DNA from: Variovorax boronicumulans
GTDB lineage: Bacteria > Pseudomonadota > Gammaproteobacteria > Burkholderiales > Burkholderiaceae_C
NCBI RefSeq assembly: GCF_007677875.1
Contig: NZ_VEDO01000007.1
Location: forward strand, 248,001-312,000
Direction of reading: 5' to 3'
Length of the DNA stretch: 64,000 nt
Of the stretch, positions 23,840 through 33,076 are shown in pieces. Made by a program: the position numbers and the translations under genes. The notes under the pieces are model-generated. The model made no database searches. It saw only the letters and a program-made list of their open reading frames with translations, and was not told where the DNA came from. Within the stretch, counting starts at the first letter, position 1. Every line of letters starts with the position of its first letter.

Positions 23840-25432
23840 CTAGCGATAGCGTCCCGGCGAAAGGATACCGTTCGGATCCAGGCAGTCATGCAGCCTCGCG
23901 TGAAAGGCCTTCGCCGTGTTCTGCAAGCCGACCACAGTCTGCATGCCGCCGATGCCCACGCGGTAAGGGAAGTAACCGGCCGCGCGTCCGGTCTGAACGA
24001 GTTCGGCGTAGCAGGCCTTGGCTGCGGCCACGGCTTTGGGATCGTCGCGCTTGAACACGATGGGCACAGTGCTGTCCACGAGCTTGTCGCTGAGTGTCGT
24101 GAAGGTGATGAGCGGCTCGATGCCATGGCGTGCCGTGACCTCGTGCACCATCTTCACGTACGCGCGCATGGTCGTTGGCCGGATCGGCACCAACGGCGCA
24201 TACCAGATCAGACCGCTCCCGTCGCGCGCCGGATCGCGGAATTGGCCCTTCGGCGGATTCGGATTGCGCCAGTAGGCCAGCGGCAATGCCGTCTCATTCG
24301 GCCGGCCGGCCACGAGTTCCAGCGACATCGCCAAGGTCTGTGCCGTGCTGCCGATGCGCTCACCGAGCCCGCCCGGCAACCGCGCCGCGGCCCTGGCCAG
24401 GGTCTTAGCCGTGGCAGGCGTCAGGAAAATGAGCCGGCTCGCAATGCCCGCCAGGGCCCGCTTGATTTCCTTCTGGGCAGCCGCAACCACACCCTTGGTG
24501 CCGTACAGAGTGCCGAAGCCTGTCCACGGAAAGAGCTGGTACTGGCTGCCGAGTTCGGAAATGACATTGGGCGGAATCAATCCGTTCACAAGCCGGTCTT
24601 CGGGGTACGGCGCCGACATGGCCAGCGTGCGGTGCAGGTTCATGAGGTTGATCGCGCCCACCGTGCCCGGCAGCTTGGAGAGCACGTTGCGAATTGCGGC
24701 CGCAGCAGCCTCTAGCAGGCTGTCATCCTTGAGACTGAACAGGCAGACCTTGACGCATTCCGGCCGCCGGGCCAGCACGATGCTCATCTTGGTGACGATG
24801 CCGAAGGCGCTCTGGGTGAACAGGCCAACCGAGTACGGGCCGATACCGTACTTGAACAGGCGCGCCATCTCCTCGCCGCCCGCCTCGTGCATGGCTGTGC
24901 GGTAGATCGAGCCGTCGGCCAGCACGACTTCGACATCGGTCACGGCAGCGAAATGGTCGGTGATCGGTGTGACGCCATAGCCGCGCTCCAGCGCGTTGGA
25001 GAGCAGGCTGCAGGTCGGCCCCGCGCCCGTGACCGGCACCAGGAAGGGGTGTTGCCCGGCTTCGAGGAAGTCCGCCAACATGCCCTGGGTCACCCCGGGC
25101 TCCACGGTCACGACACCGAATTCCGGATCAAAGTGCAGGATCTTCTGCAGTCCGCCCAGGTCGATCAGCACACAGCCGTTGCCCGGGGGCAGCGCTGTGC
25201 CGTAGCCCCAGTTGTGGCCGGTGCTGATGGGATGCACAGGCACCTTGTACTGTTGCGCGATACGCATCACTTCGGGCAGCAAGCCGCTGTCCAGGATGCG
25301 CAGCGCAGCTGGTATCTCGCGCTCGTTCGCGGCCGTGTCGGCGCCATAGGCATCCTGTGCTTGGCGCGCCTGCAATACCTGCTCCAGGCCCAAGAGTTCT
25401 TTCCATGCCACGACCGCTGCGTCGATGTCCAT
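23840..25432 (-). CDS. FAD-linked oxidase of the vanillyl-alcohol oxidase / 4-cresol dehydrogenase family
   Basis: 530-residue flavoenzyme with the VAO/PCMH FAD-binding signatures (VHPISTGHNWGYGTALP, VVTVEPGVTQG, GPTCSLLSNALERGYGVTP) and the C-terminal PGRY-like end. Family members hydroxylate or oxidise para-substituted phenols. It resembles the flavoprotein subunit of 4-cresol dehydrogenase, but no cytochrome c subunit gene is adjacent. The region that carries the FAD-linking Tyr in 4-cresol dehydrogenase here reads LAYWRNPNPP, so a Tyr is available. Preceded by GGAG before the ATG at 25432 and located 95 bp after the LysR gene on the same strand. Substrate unknown. Confidence 0.8.
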   Translation of the reverse strand: MDIDAAVVAWKELLGLEQVLQARQAQDAYGADTAANEREIPAALRILDSGLLPEVMRIAQQYKVPVHPISTGHNWGYGTALPPGNGCVLIDLGGLQKILHFDPEFGVVTVEPGVTQGMLADFLEAGQHPFLVPVTGAGPTCSLLSNALERGYGVTPITDHFAAVTDVEVVLADGSIYRTAMHEAGGEEMARLFKYGIGPYSVGLFTQSAFGIVTKMSIVLARRPECVKVCLFSLKDDSLLEAAAAAIRNVLSKLPGTVGAINLMNLHRTLAMSAPYPEDRLVNGLIPPNVISELGSQYQLFPWTGFGTLYGTKGVVAAAQKEIKRALAGIASRLIFLTPATAKTLARAAARLPGGLGERIGSTAQTLAMSLELVAGRPNETALPLAYWRNPNPPKGQFRDPARDGSGLIWYAPLVPIRPTTMRAYVKMVHEVTARHGIEPLITFTTLSDKLVDSTVPIVFKRDDPKAVAAAKACYAELVQTGRAAGYFPYRVGIGGMQTVVGLQNTAKAFHARLHDCLDPNGILSPGRYR

Positions 25433-25527
25433 CGCCCTACTCCAGCTACATGAATCAGGGCATATTACGCAAAATTATTGATCTCACCGCATCATTGGGA
25501 AAGGGCTGCGACAAAACCGGCGTCAAT

Positions 25528-26418
25528 TCAGACCAATGGTCGGAGTCGCTGATCCGTTTGCACAGCAGAACGCAACAAACTCCAAACGGCCTGGATGCGC
25601 GCGATGAAACGGTTCTCCTTGGGCATGGAGATCCAGAAGGTGCGCACGAAATGCGCCTCGTCGGGCAGCACCGCGCACAACCGCGTGTCGCCGTCCGCCA
25701 AAAACGCCGGCAGCACGCCGATGCCCGCGCCCAGGGCCACGGCTTGGTGCTGCGCTAGAACGCTGGTGCTGCGCAGCGCATAGCGCTGTGGCCGGCAAAG
25801 CTCTGCCAGATAGCGCAGCTCCTTGCTGAACAGGAGATCGTCGATGTAGCTGATGAAGCTGTGTTGCGGCAGATCTTCGCGGCTGCGAATGGGCGGGTGA
25901 TGTGCCAGGTAGTCGGGCGAGGCATATAGCCGCAGCACGTAGTCGCACAGGCGCGTCGCGACGGCGCTGCCGCGGACTGGCCGCTCCAGCGAGACCACGA
26001 TGTCCGCCTCGCGCTGCGAAAGGTTGACGTTGCGCGGCAGTGGCAGCAGGTCGACCACGAGCTGCGGATGCGCCTGCGCGAAGCGCGCGAGCAGAGGCGC
26101 CAGCACCACGGTGCCGAAGCCCTCGGTCGCCCCCACACGCACCACGCCCGAGAGTTCGCCGGCGCGCGCCGGGGCGGTGCCCAGCACTGCGAGGCTGGCC
26201 GCCTCCATGGCCTCCACCTGCGGCAGCAGCCGCCGGCCTGCCTCGCTGACCAGATATTCGCCACCGGAGCGCGTGAACAGCGGTGCGCCCACAGCCTGCT
26301 CCAGCGCGCGGATGCGGCGCGACACCGTGGTGTGCTGCACGTCCAGCCGCCGCGCCGCGGCACTGAGCTTGCGGGTGCGTGCCAGCGCAAGGAAGTAGCG
26401 CAGATGGTCCCAGTCCAT
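25528..26418 (-). CDS. LysR-family transcriptional regulator
   Basis: 296-residue regulator with an N-terminal winged helix-turn-helix (MDWDHLRYFLALARTRKLSA...TTVSRRIRALE) and a C-terminal substrate-binding-like effector domain. The frame is open well beyond, but the ATG at 26418 gives the standard LysR start. It is divergent from the valine-degradation operon across 130 bp that hold a clear inverted repeat, so it most likely controls that operon; it may also be read through into the downstream flavin oxidase gene. Effector unknown. Confidence 0.9.
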   Translation of the reverse strand: MDWDHLRYFLALARTRKLSAAARRLDVQHTTVSRRIRALEQAVGAPLFTRSGGEYLVSEAGRRLLPQVEAMEAASLAVLGTAPARAGELSGVVRVGATEGFGTVVLAPLLARFAQAHPQLVVDLLPLPRNVNLSQREADIVVSLERPVRGSAVATRLCDYVLRLYASPDYLAHHPPIRSREDLPQHSFISYIDDLLFSKELRYLAELCRPQRYALRSTSVLAQHQAVALGAGIGVLPAFLADGDTRLCAVLPDEAHFVRTFWISMPKENRFIARIQAVWSLLRSAVQTDQRLRPLV

Positions 26419-26431
26419 GGGCCATGAGTAT

Positions 26432-26489
26432 TGTGCAAATTTGCAGAGTCGCACAGCTTGGTTTGCTATTGCCGATGGAAATTTGCACA
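26432..26489. promoter_or_regulatory. Inverted-repeat operator between the LysR gene and mmsA
   Basis: TGTGCAAATTT at 26432-26442 and its exact reverse complement AAATTTGCACA at 26479-26489 flank 36 bp. The left arm is also part of a perfect 12-bp palindrome, TGCAAATTTGCA (26434-26445). This AT-rich element in a GC-rich genome, located between a LysR gene and its divergent target, has the layout of a regulator recognition site plus an activation half-site. Confidence 0.72.
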
Positions 26490-26548
26490 GGTAGCATGGC
26501 CGGCGCTTCTCAGTTCCGAGACCCGAACCGATACCAGGAGACCCGTCC

Positions 26549-28072
26549 ATGTCCGCCCTTCCCCTATCCGAGCCCGCCGTCCCCACCGTCAAGCTGCTCA
26601 TCGACGGCAAGTTCGTCGAGTCGCGCAGTAGCGAGTGGCGCGACATCGTCAACCCCGCCACGCAGGAGGTGCTGGCCCGCGTGCCCTTCGCCACGCCGCA
26701 GGAGATCGACGCCGCCGTCGCTTCCGCCAAGACCGCCTTCAAGACCTGGCGCAAGACCGCCATCGGCGCGCGCGCGCGCATCTTCCTCAAATACCAGCAG
26801 CTGATCCGCGAGAACATGGCCGAGCTGGCCGCGATCCTGACGGCCGAACAGGGCAAGACCCTGCCCGACGCCGAGGGCGACGTGTTCCGCGGTCTGGAGG
26901 TCGTGGAGCACGCCTCGGCCATTGGCAACCTGCAGCTCGGCGAACTGGCCAACAACGTGGCCAGCGGTGTCGACACCTACACCGTGCTGCAGCCGCTGGG
27001 CGTGTGCGCGGGCATCACGCCGTTCAACTTCCCGGCCATGATTCCGCTGTGGATGTTCCCGATGGCGATCGCCACGGGCAACACCTTCGTGCTCAAGCCC
27101 TCCGAGCAGGACCCGATGGTCGCCATGCGGCTGTGCGAGCTGGCGCTCGAAGCCGGCATCCCGCCCGGTGTCCTGAACGTGGTGCATGGCGGCGAGGCCG
27201 CCGTCAACGCGATCTGCGACCACAAGGACATCAAGGCCATCAGCTTCGTGGGCTCCACCAAGGTCGGCACCCATGTCTACAACCGCGCGAGCCTGGCCGG
27301 CAAGCGCGTGCAGTGCATGATGGGCGCGAAGAACCACGCCATCGTGATGCCCGACGCCAACAAGGAGCAGACGCTCAACGCGCTGGCCGGTGCGGCCTTC
27401 GGCGCGGCGGGCCAGCGCTGCATGGCGGTCTCGGTGGCCGTGCTGGTCGGCGAGGCGCGCAACTGGATCCCCGACCTAGTCGCCAAGGCCAAGACGCTCA
27501 AGATCGGCGCCGGCACCGAGAAGGGCGTGGACGTGGGCCCGCTGGTCTCTTGTGCGGCCTACGACCGCGTGACCAGCCTGATCGAGCGCGGCTTGGCCGA
27601 TGGCGCCACGCTGGACCTGGACGGCCGCAAGCCCACGGTACCCGGCTACGAGAAGGGCAACTTCGTCGGCCCGACGATCTTCTCGGGCGTCAAGCCCGGC
27701 ATGAGCATCTACGACCAGGAGATCTTCGGCCCCGTGCTGTGCTTGGCCGGCGCTGAAACCATCGACGAGGCCATCGAGCTCATCAACAGCAACCCGAACG
27801 GCAACGGCACGGCGATCTTCACGCAGTCCGGCGCCGCGGCGCGCCGCTTCCAGGAAGACATCGACGTGGGCCAGGTCGGCATCAACGTGCCGATCCCGGT
27901 GCCGGTGCCGCTGTTCTCGTTCTCGGGCTCGCGTGCCTCCAAGCTCGGCGACCTGGGCCCCTACGGCAAGCAGGTCATCCTGTTCTACACGCAGACCAAG
28001 ACCATCACCGAACGCTGGTTCGACGACTCCACCGTCTCGCAGGGCGTGAACACCACGATCAGCTTGAAGTAA
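26549..28072 (+). CDS. mmsA: CoA-acylating methylmalonate-semialdehyde dehydrogenase
   Basis: Converts methylmalonate semialdehyde to propionyl-CoA in valine breakdown (and malonate semialdehyde to acetyl-CoA). The 507-residue protein shows MmsA-specific motifs: [28 protein letters not shown] in place of the usual ELGGK general-base motif, and the nucleophile Cys291 in GQRCMA. First gene of the operon, 10 bp before the acyl-CoA dehydrogenase. A GGAGAC site precedes the ATG. Confidence 0.96.
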   Translation: MSALPLSEPAVPTVKLLIDGKFVESRSSEWRDIVNPATQEVLARVPFATPQEIDAAVASAKTAFKTWRKTAIGARARIFLKYQQLIRENMAELAAILTAEQGKTLPDAEGDVFRGLEVVEHASAIGNLQLGELANNVASGVDTYTVLQPLGVCAGITPFNFPAMIPLWMFPMAIATGNTFVLKPSEQDPMVAMRLCELALEAGIPPGVLNVVHGGEAAVNAICDHKDIKAISFVGSTKVGTHVYNRASLAGKRVQCMMGAKNHAIVMPDANKEQTLNALAGAAFGAAGQRCMAVSVAVLVGEARNWIPDLVAKAKTLKIGAGTEKGVDVGPLVSCAAYDRVTSLIERGLADGATLDLDGRKPTVPGYEKGNFVGPTIFSGVKPGMSIYDQEIFGPVLCLAGAETIDEAIELINSNPNGNGTAIFTQSGAAARRFQEDIDVGQVGINVPIPVPVPLFSFSGSRASKLGDLGPYGKQVILFYTQTKTITERWFDDSTVSQGVNTTISLK

Positions 28073-28082
28073 GTTCGGGTCC

Positions 28083-29237
28083 ATGGACTTCGAGCTTTCA
28101 GAGGATCAACAGGCCTTCGCCGACACCGCCCGGGAATTCGCCACGCACGAACTGGCGCCGCACGCGGCGCAGTGGGACCGCGAGCAGACCTTTCCGCGTG
28201 CGGCCATCGCCAAGGCCGGCGACCTGGGCTTCTGCGGCCTCTACGCACCCGAGCACATCGGCGGCCTCGCCCTGCCGCGGCTGGACGCCACACTGGTGTT
28301 CGAGCAGATGGCGGCAGTGGACCCTTCGACCACGGCCTTCATCACCATCCACAACATGGCGACCTGGATGCTGGGGACTTGGGGCCAGCCTGCGGTCTGC
28401 GAACGCTGGGGCGCCGACCTCACCAGCGGTCGCAAGCTCGCCTCCTACTGCCTGACGGAGCCCGGCGCGGGATCCGATGCGGGCAACCTCAAGACGCGCG
28501 CTGAACTACAGGCTGGCGAGTACGTCATCAACGGTGGGAAGGCATTCATCTCGGGCGCGGGTTCCACCGACGTGCTGGTGCTTATGGCGCGAACAGGCGG
28601 CGGCGGCGCGGCCGGCATCTCGGCCTTCGCGGTGCCGGCCGATGCGCCCGGCATCTTCTACGGCAAGAAGGAACACAAGATGGGTTGGAACAGCCAGCCC
28701 ACGCGCACCATCAGTTTCGACAACGTCCGTATCCCGGCCAACCACCTGCTTGGCGCCGAGGGCGAAGGCTTTCGGATTGCCATGAAAGGCCTGGACGGGG
28801 GGCGCATCAACATCGCCACGTGCTCGGTGGGCGCCGCCCAGGGCGCACTGGACGCGGCCAGGCGCTATCTGCACGAGCGCCAGCAGTTCGGCAAGCCGCT
28901 GGCCAGTTTCCAGGCCCTGCAGTTCAAGCTGGCCGACATGGCGACCGAACTCGTGGCCGCGCGCCAGATGGTGCGCCTGGCCGCCAGCAAGCTCGACGCC
29001 GGCCACCGCGACGCGAGCACCTATTGCGCGATGGCCAAGCGCTTCGCGACGGACGCCGGCTTCAACGTCTGCAACGACGCGCTGCAACTGCACGGGGGCT
29101 ACGGCTACCTGGGCGAATTCCCGCTGGAGCGGCTGGTGCGTGACACGCGCGTGCACCAGATCCTCGAAGGCACGAATGAAATCATGCGCCTGATCGTGGC
29201 GCGCAAACTTCTCGAAAGCGACGTGGACATCCGATGA
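28083..29237 (+). CDS. Acyl-CoA dehydrogenase, probably isobutyryl-CoA dehydrogenase
   Basis: FAD enzyme that introduces the 2,3 double bond into acyl-CoA. The 384 residues contain the CLTEPGAGSDAGNLKT and WNSQPTR FAD/substrate motifs and the catalytic base Glu362 in QILEGTNEIMR, in the position typical for short-chain and isobutyryl-CoA dehydrogenases. Flanking mmsA, a hydroxyisobutyryl-CoA hydrolase and mmsB make isobutyryl-CoA the most likely substrate (ACAD8-type). Its stop overlaps the next start by ATGA. Electron acceptor would be electron-transfer flavoprotein, encoded elsewhere. Confidence 0.9.
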   Translation: MDFELSEDQQAFADTAREFATHELAPHAAQWDREQTFPRAAIAKAGDLGFCGLYAPEHIGGLALPRLDATLVFEQMAAVDPSTTAFITIHNMATWMLGTWGQPAVCERWGADLTSGRKLASYCLTEPGAGSDAGNLKTRAELQAGEYVINGGKAFISGAGSTDVLVLMARTGGGGAAGISAFAVPADAPGIFYGKKEHKMGWNSQPTRTISFDNVRIPANHLLGAEGEGFRIAMKGLDGGRINIATCSVGAAQGALDAARRYLHERQQFGKPLASFQALQFKLADMATELVAARQMVRLAASKLDAGHRDASTYCAMAKRFATDAGFNVCNDALQLHGGYGYLGEFPLERLVRDTRVHQILEGTNEIMRLIVARKLLESDVDIR

Positions 29238-30349
29238 CCGAAGCCGTGGTTCTTTTCAATGAAATTCAGGCCGCCAACGGCAAGCGCTTCGGCGTGGCCA
29301 CGCTCAACGCGCCGGCCTCGCTGAACGCGCTGTCGGTGGCGATGGTGCGGCTGCTCACACCGCAGCTGCGCGCCTGGGCGGCCGACGCCGGCATCGCAGG
29401 CGTGCTGCTCGACGCGGCCGGCGAGAAGGCTTTCTGCGCCGGCGGCGACCTGCGCCAGCTCTACCAGACGCTCTTGGACTGCGGCCCGGCCCGCAACGCG
29501 TACGCCGAGCGCTTCTTCGGCGAAGAGTACGAACTCGACTACCTGATCCACACCTTCCCCAAGCCCTTCCTGTGCTGGGGCCACGGCATCGTGATGGGCG
29601 GTGGCATCGGCCTGCTGGCGGGCGCCTCCCACCGCGTCGTCACGCCGCAGAGCCGGCTGGCCATGCCCGAGATCCACATCGGCCTGTACCCCGACGTGGG
29701 CGGCAGCTGGTTCCTGCGCCGCATGCCGGGCCGCACCGGCCTGTTCCTCGCGCTCACGGCGGCCAACTTCAACGCCAACGATGCACTGTTCGTGGGCCAG
29801 GCCGACCACCTGGTGCCACACGAGCACAAGCCGAAGGTGCTGGCCGATATCGCTGCCGCCGAATGGAGCGACGATGCCGCGGCCAACCGCGCACTGCTCT
29901 CGCGCCTGCTTATCGCTGCCGGCGAAGGCGCGCAAGCGCCGGCCTCCAAGCTGCGTGAGCACTTCGACACCATCAACGCCCTGATGGCCGGCGACGACCT
30001 GCTCGACATCGCCGCGCGTCTGAACGCGCTGCACAGCGAGGACGCCTGGTTGCATGGAGCGGCCAAGGCCTTCGCCAAGGGGGCGCCGAGCTCCATCGCC
30101 CTGAGCTTCGCGCTGTGGCAACGTGTGCCGCGCATGTCGCTGGCCGAAGTGTTCCGGCTGGAGTACCGGGCTTCGCTGGGCTTTTGCGCGCACAAGGACT
30201 TCGCCGAAGGCATCCGCGCCGTGCTGGTCGACAAGGACCGCAATCCGCAGTGGAGCCCGGCCAGCTTGGCCGAGATCACACCGGCCTTCGTCGAGGACCA
30301 CCTGCGCCCGCGCGGCGAGATGGCGCCCGAGCTCGTCGGCCTCGTCTGA
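29234..30349 (+). CDS. 3-hydroxyisobutyryl-CoA hydrolase (enoyl-CoA hydratase/isomerase family)
   Basis: Crotonase-fold enzyme of 371 residues. It has the oxyanion-hole motifs KAFCAGGDLRQLY and GHGIVMGGGIGL, the catalytic-site PEIHIGLYPDVGGSWFL and the extended C-terminal part (AWLHGAAKAF...LSFALWQ...FRLEYRASLGFC) that separates the hydrolases (HIBCH) from plain enoyl-CoA hydratases. Releases CoA from 3-hydroxyisobutyryl-CoA, the step between the acyl-CoA dehydrogenase/hydratase and mmsB. Overlaps the upstream gene by 4 bp. A dedicated enoyl-CoA hydratase gene for the preceding step is not in this operon. Confidence 0.9.
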   Translation: MTEAVVLFNEIQAANGKRFGVATLNAPASLNALSVAMVRLLTPQLRAWAADAGIAGVLLDAAGEKAFCAGGDLRQLYQTLLDCGPARNAYAERFFGEEYELDYLIHTFPKPFLCWGHGIVMGGGIGLLAGASHRVVTPQSRLAMPEIHIGLYPDVGGSWFLRRMPGRTGLFLALTAANFNANDALFVGQADHLVPHEHKPKVLADIAAAEWSDDAAANRALLSRLLIAAGEGAQAPASKLREHFDTINALMAGDDLLDIAARLNALHSEDAWLHGAAKAFAKGAPSSIALSFALWQRVPRMSLAEVFRLEYRASLGFCAHKDFAEGIRAVLVDKDRNPQWSPASLAEITPAFVEDHLRPRGEMAPELVGLV

Positions 30350-30374
30350 ACCAAGAACCTACGGAGACAAAGAC

Positions 30375-31259
30375 ATGAAGATCGCCTTCATCGGCCTGGG
30401 CAACATGGGCGGCCCCATGGCCATGAACCTGCACAAGGCCGGCCACCAGGTCAGCGGCTTCGACCTTTCGGAAGCCGCTTGCAAGAAGTACGCGGCCGAT
30501 GGCCTGGCCATTGCCGCCACGGCGGCCGCCACGCTGGAGGGCGCCGAAGTCGTGGTCAGCATGCTGCCGGCCAGCCAGCATGTGGAAGCGCTGTACCTGG
30601 GCCAGAACGGGCTGCTGGCCCGGATCGCGCCCGGCACGCTGGTCATCGACAGCAGCACCATCGCGGCCGCCAGCTCGCGCAAGGTGGCCGAGGAAGGCCG
30701 CAAGCGCGGCATCGCCGTGATCGATGCCCCGGTCTCGGGCGGCACCGGTGGCGCGATCGCCGGCACGCTGACCTTCATGGTCGGCGGCAGCACGGCCGAT
30801 CTGGAGCGCGCGCGCCCCGTGCTCGAGAAGATGGGCGCCAACATCTTCCATGCGGGCGATGCCGGTGCCGGCCAAACCGCCAAGATCTGCAACAACATGC
30901 TGCTGGGCATCCTCATGATCGGCACCTCCGAGGCGCTGGCGCTGGGCGTGGCCAACGGGCTGGATCCCAAGGTCCTGTCCGAGATCATGCGCCGCAGCTC
31001 GGGCGGCAATTGGGCGCTCGAGAAATACAACCCCATGCCCGGCGTCATGGAAACCGCGCCCGCCTCCAAGAACTATGCGGGTGGATTCGGCACCGACCTC
31101 ATGCTCAAGGACCTCGGTCTGGCGCAGGAGAACGCGGCCGCCGTGCGCGCTTCCACGCCGCTGGGCGGCCTGGCGCGCAACCTGTACGCCGCGCACAGCC
31201 TCGCCGGCTATGGCGCGCTGGACTTCTCCAGCGTGCTCAAGCTGCTGCAGAAAGGCTGA
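30375..31259 (+). CDS. mmsB: 3-hydroxyisobutyrate dehydrogenase
   Basis: Oxidises 3-hydroxyisobutyrate to methylmalonate semialdehyde with NAD+, feeding MmsA. The 294 residues start with the Rossmann motif FIGLGNMGGPMAMNL and contain the substrate motif DAPVSGGTGGA and catalytic Lys170 in GAGQTAKICNNMLL. Start ATG at 30375 follows GGAGACA; the longer open frame upstream belongs to the hydrolase region. Last gene of the operon; it converges on the hybrid kinase gene with only 10 bp between stops. Confidence 0.96.
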   Translation: MKIAFIGLGNMGGPMAMNLHKAGHQVSGFDLSEAACKKYAADGLAIAATAAATLEGAEVVVSMLPASQHVEALYLGQNGLLARIAPGTLVIDSSTIAAASSRKVAEEGRKRGIAVIDAPVSGGTGGAIAGTLTFMVGGSTADLERARPVLEKMGANIFHAGDAGAGQTAKICNNMLLGILMIGTSEALALGVANGLDPKVLSEIMRRSSGGNWALEKYNPMPGVMETAPASKNYAGGFGTDLMLKDLGLAQENAAAVRASTPLGGLARNLYAAHSLAGYGALDFSSVLKLLQKG

Positions 31260-31269
31260 AACGCCGCCG

Positions 31270-33069
31270 TCAGTGCGCCAGCGCCTCGAGCAGCCGCTCG
31301 GGCTGCACCGGCTTGAACAGGCAGGGCAGCCCGCTGGCGCGGATGGCCGAGATGCGCTCGGGCGCGGTCTCGCCGGTCACGAGCAGGCCGCGCATCGTGG
31401 GCAGGTCGCGGCGCAGCTCCGCCAGGAAGTCAAGCCCGCTCTCGGCTCCCGGCAGACGGAAATCGGCCACCACAGTGCCGATCTCCGGGTGCTGCCGCAA
31501 CGCCAGCCGCGCGGCTGGCACGTCGGCCGCCACGCGCACCTGGCAGCCCTGGGCCGACAGCCAGGACGCCATGGCCATGGCGCTGACGGCTTCGTCGTCG
31601 AGCACCAGCACATGCGCCGGCAGCTGCACGGCCCGTCGCGGCCGCTGCGGCAGCGTGGCAGCTGACAGCGCCACCGGCGGGACAGCCCGCACCAGCACGC
31701 AGCAGCGCGTGCCCCGGCCCGGGCGCGAGCGCAGCTGCACCGGGTGCTGCAGCAGTGTCGACAACCGCCGCACGATGGACAGGCCCAGCCCCAGGCCCTG
31801 GGCCCGGTCGCGCTGCGGATTGCCGACCTGGTAGAACTCCTCGAACACCTGGCCTTGCTGGGCCGGCGCAATGCCGATGCCGGTGTCCACGATCTCGAAG
31901 CGCACGGCCTGGCTGCCGTCGGGCAGGCGCACACGGCGTGCCGCGACCAGCACGCCGCCCTGCTCCGTGTACTTGATGGCGTTGTCCAGCAGGTTGCCGA
32001 GCACGCGTTCGAGCAGCAGCCGGTCGCTGGCCACACGCAGGTCGCCCGGTGCGCGGATGCGCAGGCGCAGGCCCTTGTCCTGGGCGCGCACGCCGTAGGT
32101 GCTCTGCAGCGAGACGAACAGCGCGTGCACGCCCAGCGTCTCGATGCGCGGCTGCACGGCGCCCGCGTCCAGGCGCGACACGTCCAGCATGCCGTCCAGC
32201 GAGGTGCCCAGCATGCGCACCGCATGCGCCAGACGCGCCACCGTCTCGCGCTGCGGCCCCTGGGCCAGTGCATGCTCCAGCACGGCGGTGAACAGCGAAA
32301 CGGCGTGCAGCGGCTGGCGCAGGTCGTGGCTGGCGGAGGCCAGGAAGCGCGTCTTCTCGCGGCTGCCGGCTTCCACCCGCTCGACCTGGTCGGCCAGGCG
32401 GCGCGCCAGGTCTTCGCGGTCGAAGCGCACCTGCAGCGAATCGACCAGCAGGTCCACCTGCTGCGCCGTCCACTTGATCAAGGTGGAGGTGTACTGCGTC
32501 AGGGCCAGCGCCATGATCCAGCCGATCAGCCCGCCCGACCAGGCCAGCGCCAGCACCAGGCCGGTCATGGCCGGCACGACGAAAGCGGCCACCGTCTGGC
32601 GGTGCGAGCTCAGCACCGCGGCCGCGCTGGACACCATGCCGACGATGAACACGGCCATCAGCGCCATGGAAGCGGTGTCGCCCTGGCGCATCAGCAACCA
32701 GGGCGCCATGGCCCACGCACCGCCCAGCATCCAGAGCAGCCGGGTCTGGCGGTGCAGTTCCGGCCCCAGTTCAGCATCGGGCACCGGCCCGCGCGCGAGC
32801 AGCCGGCGCGTGTGGGTGTAGCGCAGCGCCTGCACGCCGTGCACCAGCGCCGCCCAGACCAGCACCCGCGGCGAGCCCCCCAGGGCGTAGAACAGCACCC
32901 ACAGCGCCAGCGCGTACAGCGCGGCCGCAATGGACGCGGCCAGGCTGAACTTCTGCAGCAGCAGTTCGAGCTGGGCGCGCCGCACGGCTCGCATGGTGTC
33001 GGCGCCGCGCTCGCCATCGACGAGCTCCTCGTGCAGCAGCAGACGCTGCCAGGCCGCGGCCTTGGGCAT
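31270..33069 (-). CDS. Membrane hybrid sensor histidine kinase with C-terminal receiver domain
   Basis: 599 residues: about six N-terminal membrane helices (residues ~40-210) with no large periplasmic domain, a short coiled coil, HisKA box with His248 in SASHDLRQPLHAVSLF, HATPase (DNAIKYTEQGG, GIGIAP, GLGLGLSIVRRL), then a receiver domain with phospho-acceptor Asp536 in VVADFRLPG and conserved LVTGET and FKPV. The signal is probably sensed in or at the membrane. It lies 7 bp after the LuxR-type regulator gene on the same strand, its probable partner. No adjacent target gene reveals the stimulus. Confidence 0.87.
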   Translation of the reverse strand: MPKAAAWQRLLLHEELVDGERGADTMRAVRRAQLELLLQKFSLAASIAAALYALALWVLFYALGGSPRVLVWAALVHGVQALRYTHTRRLLARGPVPDAELGPELHRQTRLLWMLGGAWAMAPWLLMRQGDTASMALMAVFIVGMVSSAAAVLSSHRQTVAAFVVPAMTGLVLALAWSGGLIGWIMALALTQYTSTLIKWTAQQVDLLVDSLQVRFDREDLARRLADQVERVEAGSREKTRFLASASHDLRQPLHAVSLFTAVLEHALAQGPQRETVARLAHAVRMLGTSLDGMLDVSRLDAGAVQPRIETLGVHALFVSLQSTYGVRAQDKGLRLRIRAPGDLRVASDRLLLERVLGNLLDNAIKYTEQGGVLVAARRVRLPDGSQAVRFEIVDTGIGIAPAQQGQVFEEFYQVGNPQRDRAQGLGLGLSIVRRLSTLLQHPVQLRSRPGRGTRCCVLVRAVPPVALSAATLPQRPRRAVQLPAHVLVLDDEAVSAMAMASWLSAQGCQVRVAADVPAARLALRQHPEIGTVVADFRLPGAESGLDFLAELRRDLPTMRGLLVTGETAPERISAIRASGLPCLFKPVQPERLLEALAH

Positions 33070-33076
33070 GTCGACC

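Noticed and set aside
26419..26976. N-terminal extension of the LysR regulator into the mmsA gene.
   Set aside because: The extension overlaps mmsA on the other strand and the normal LysR start is at 26418.
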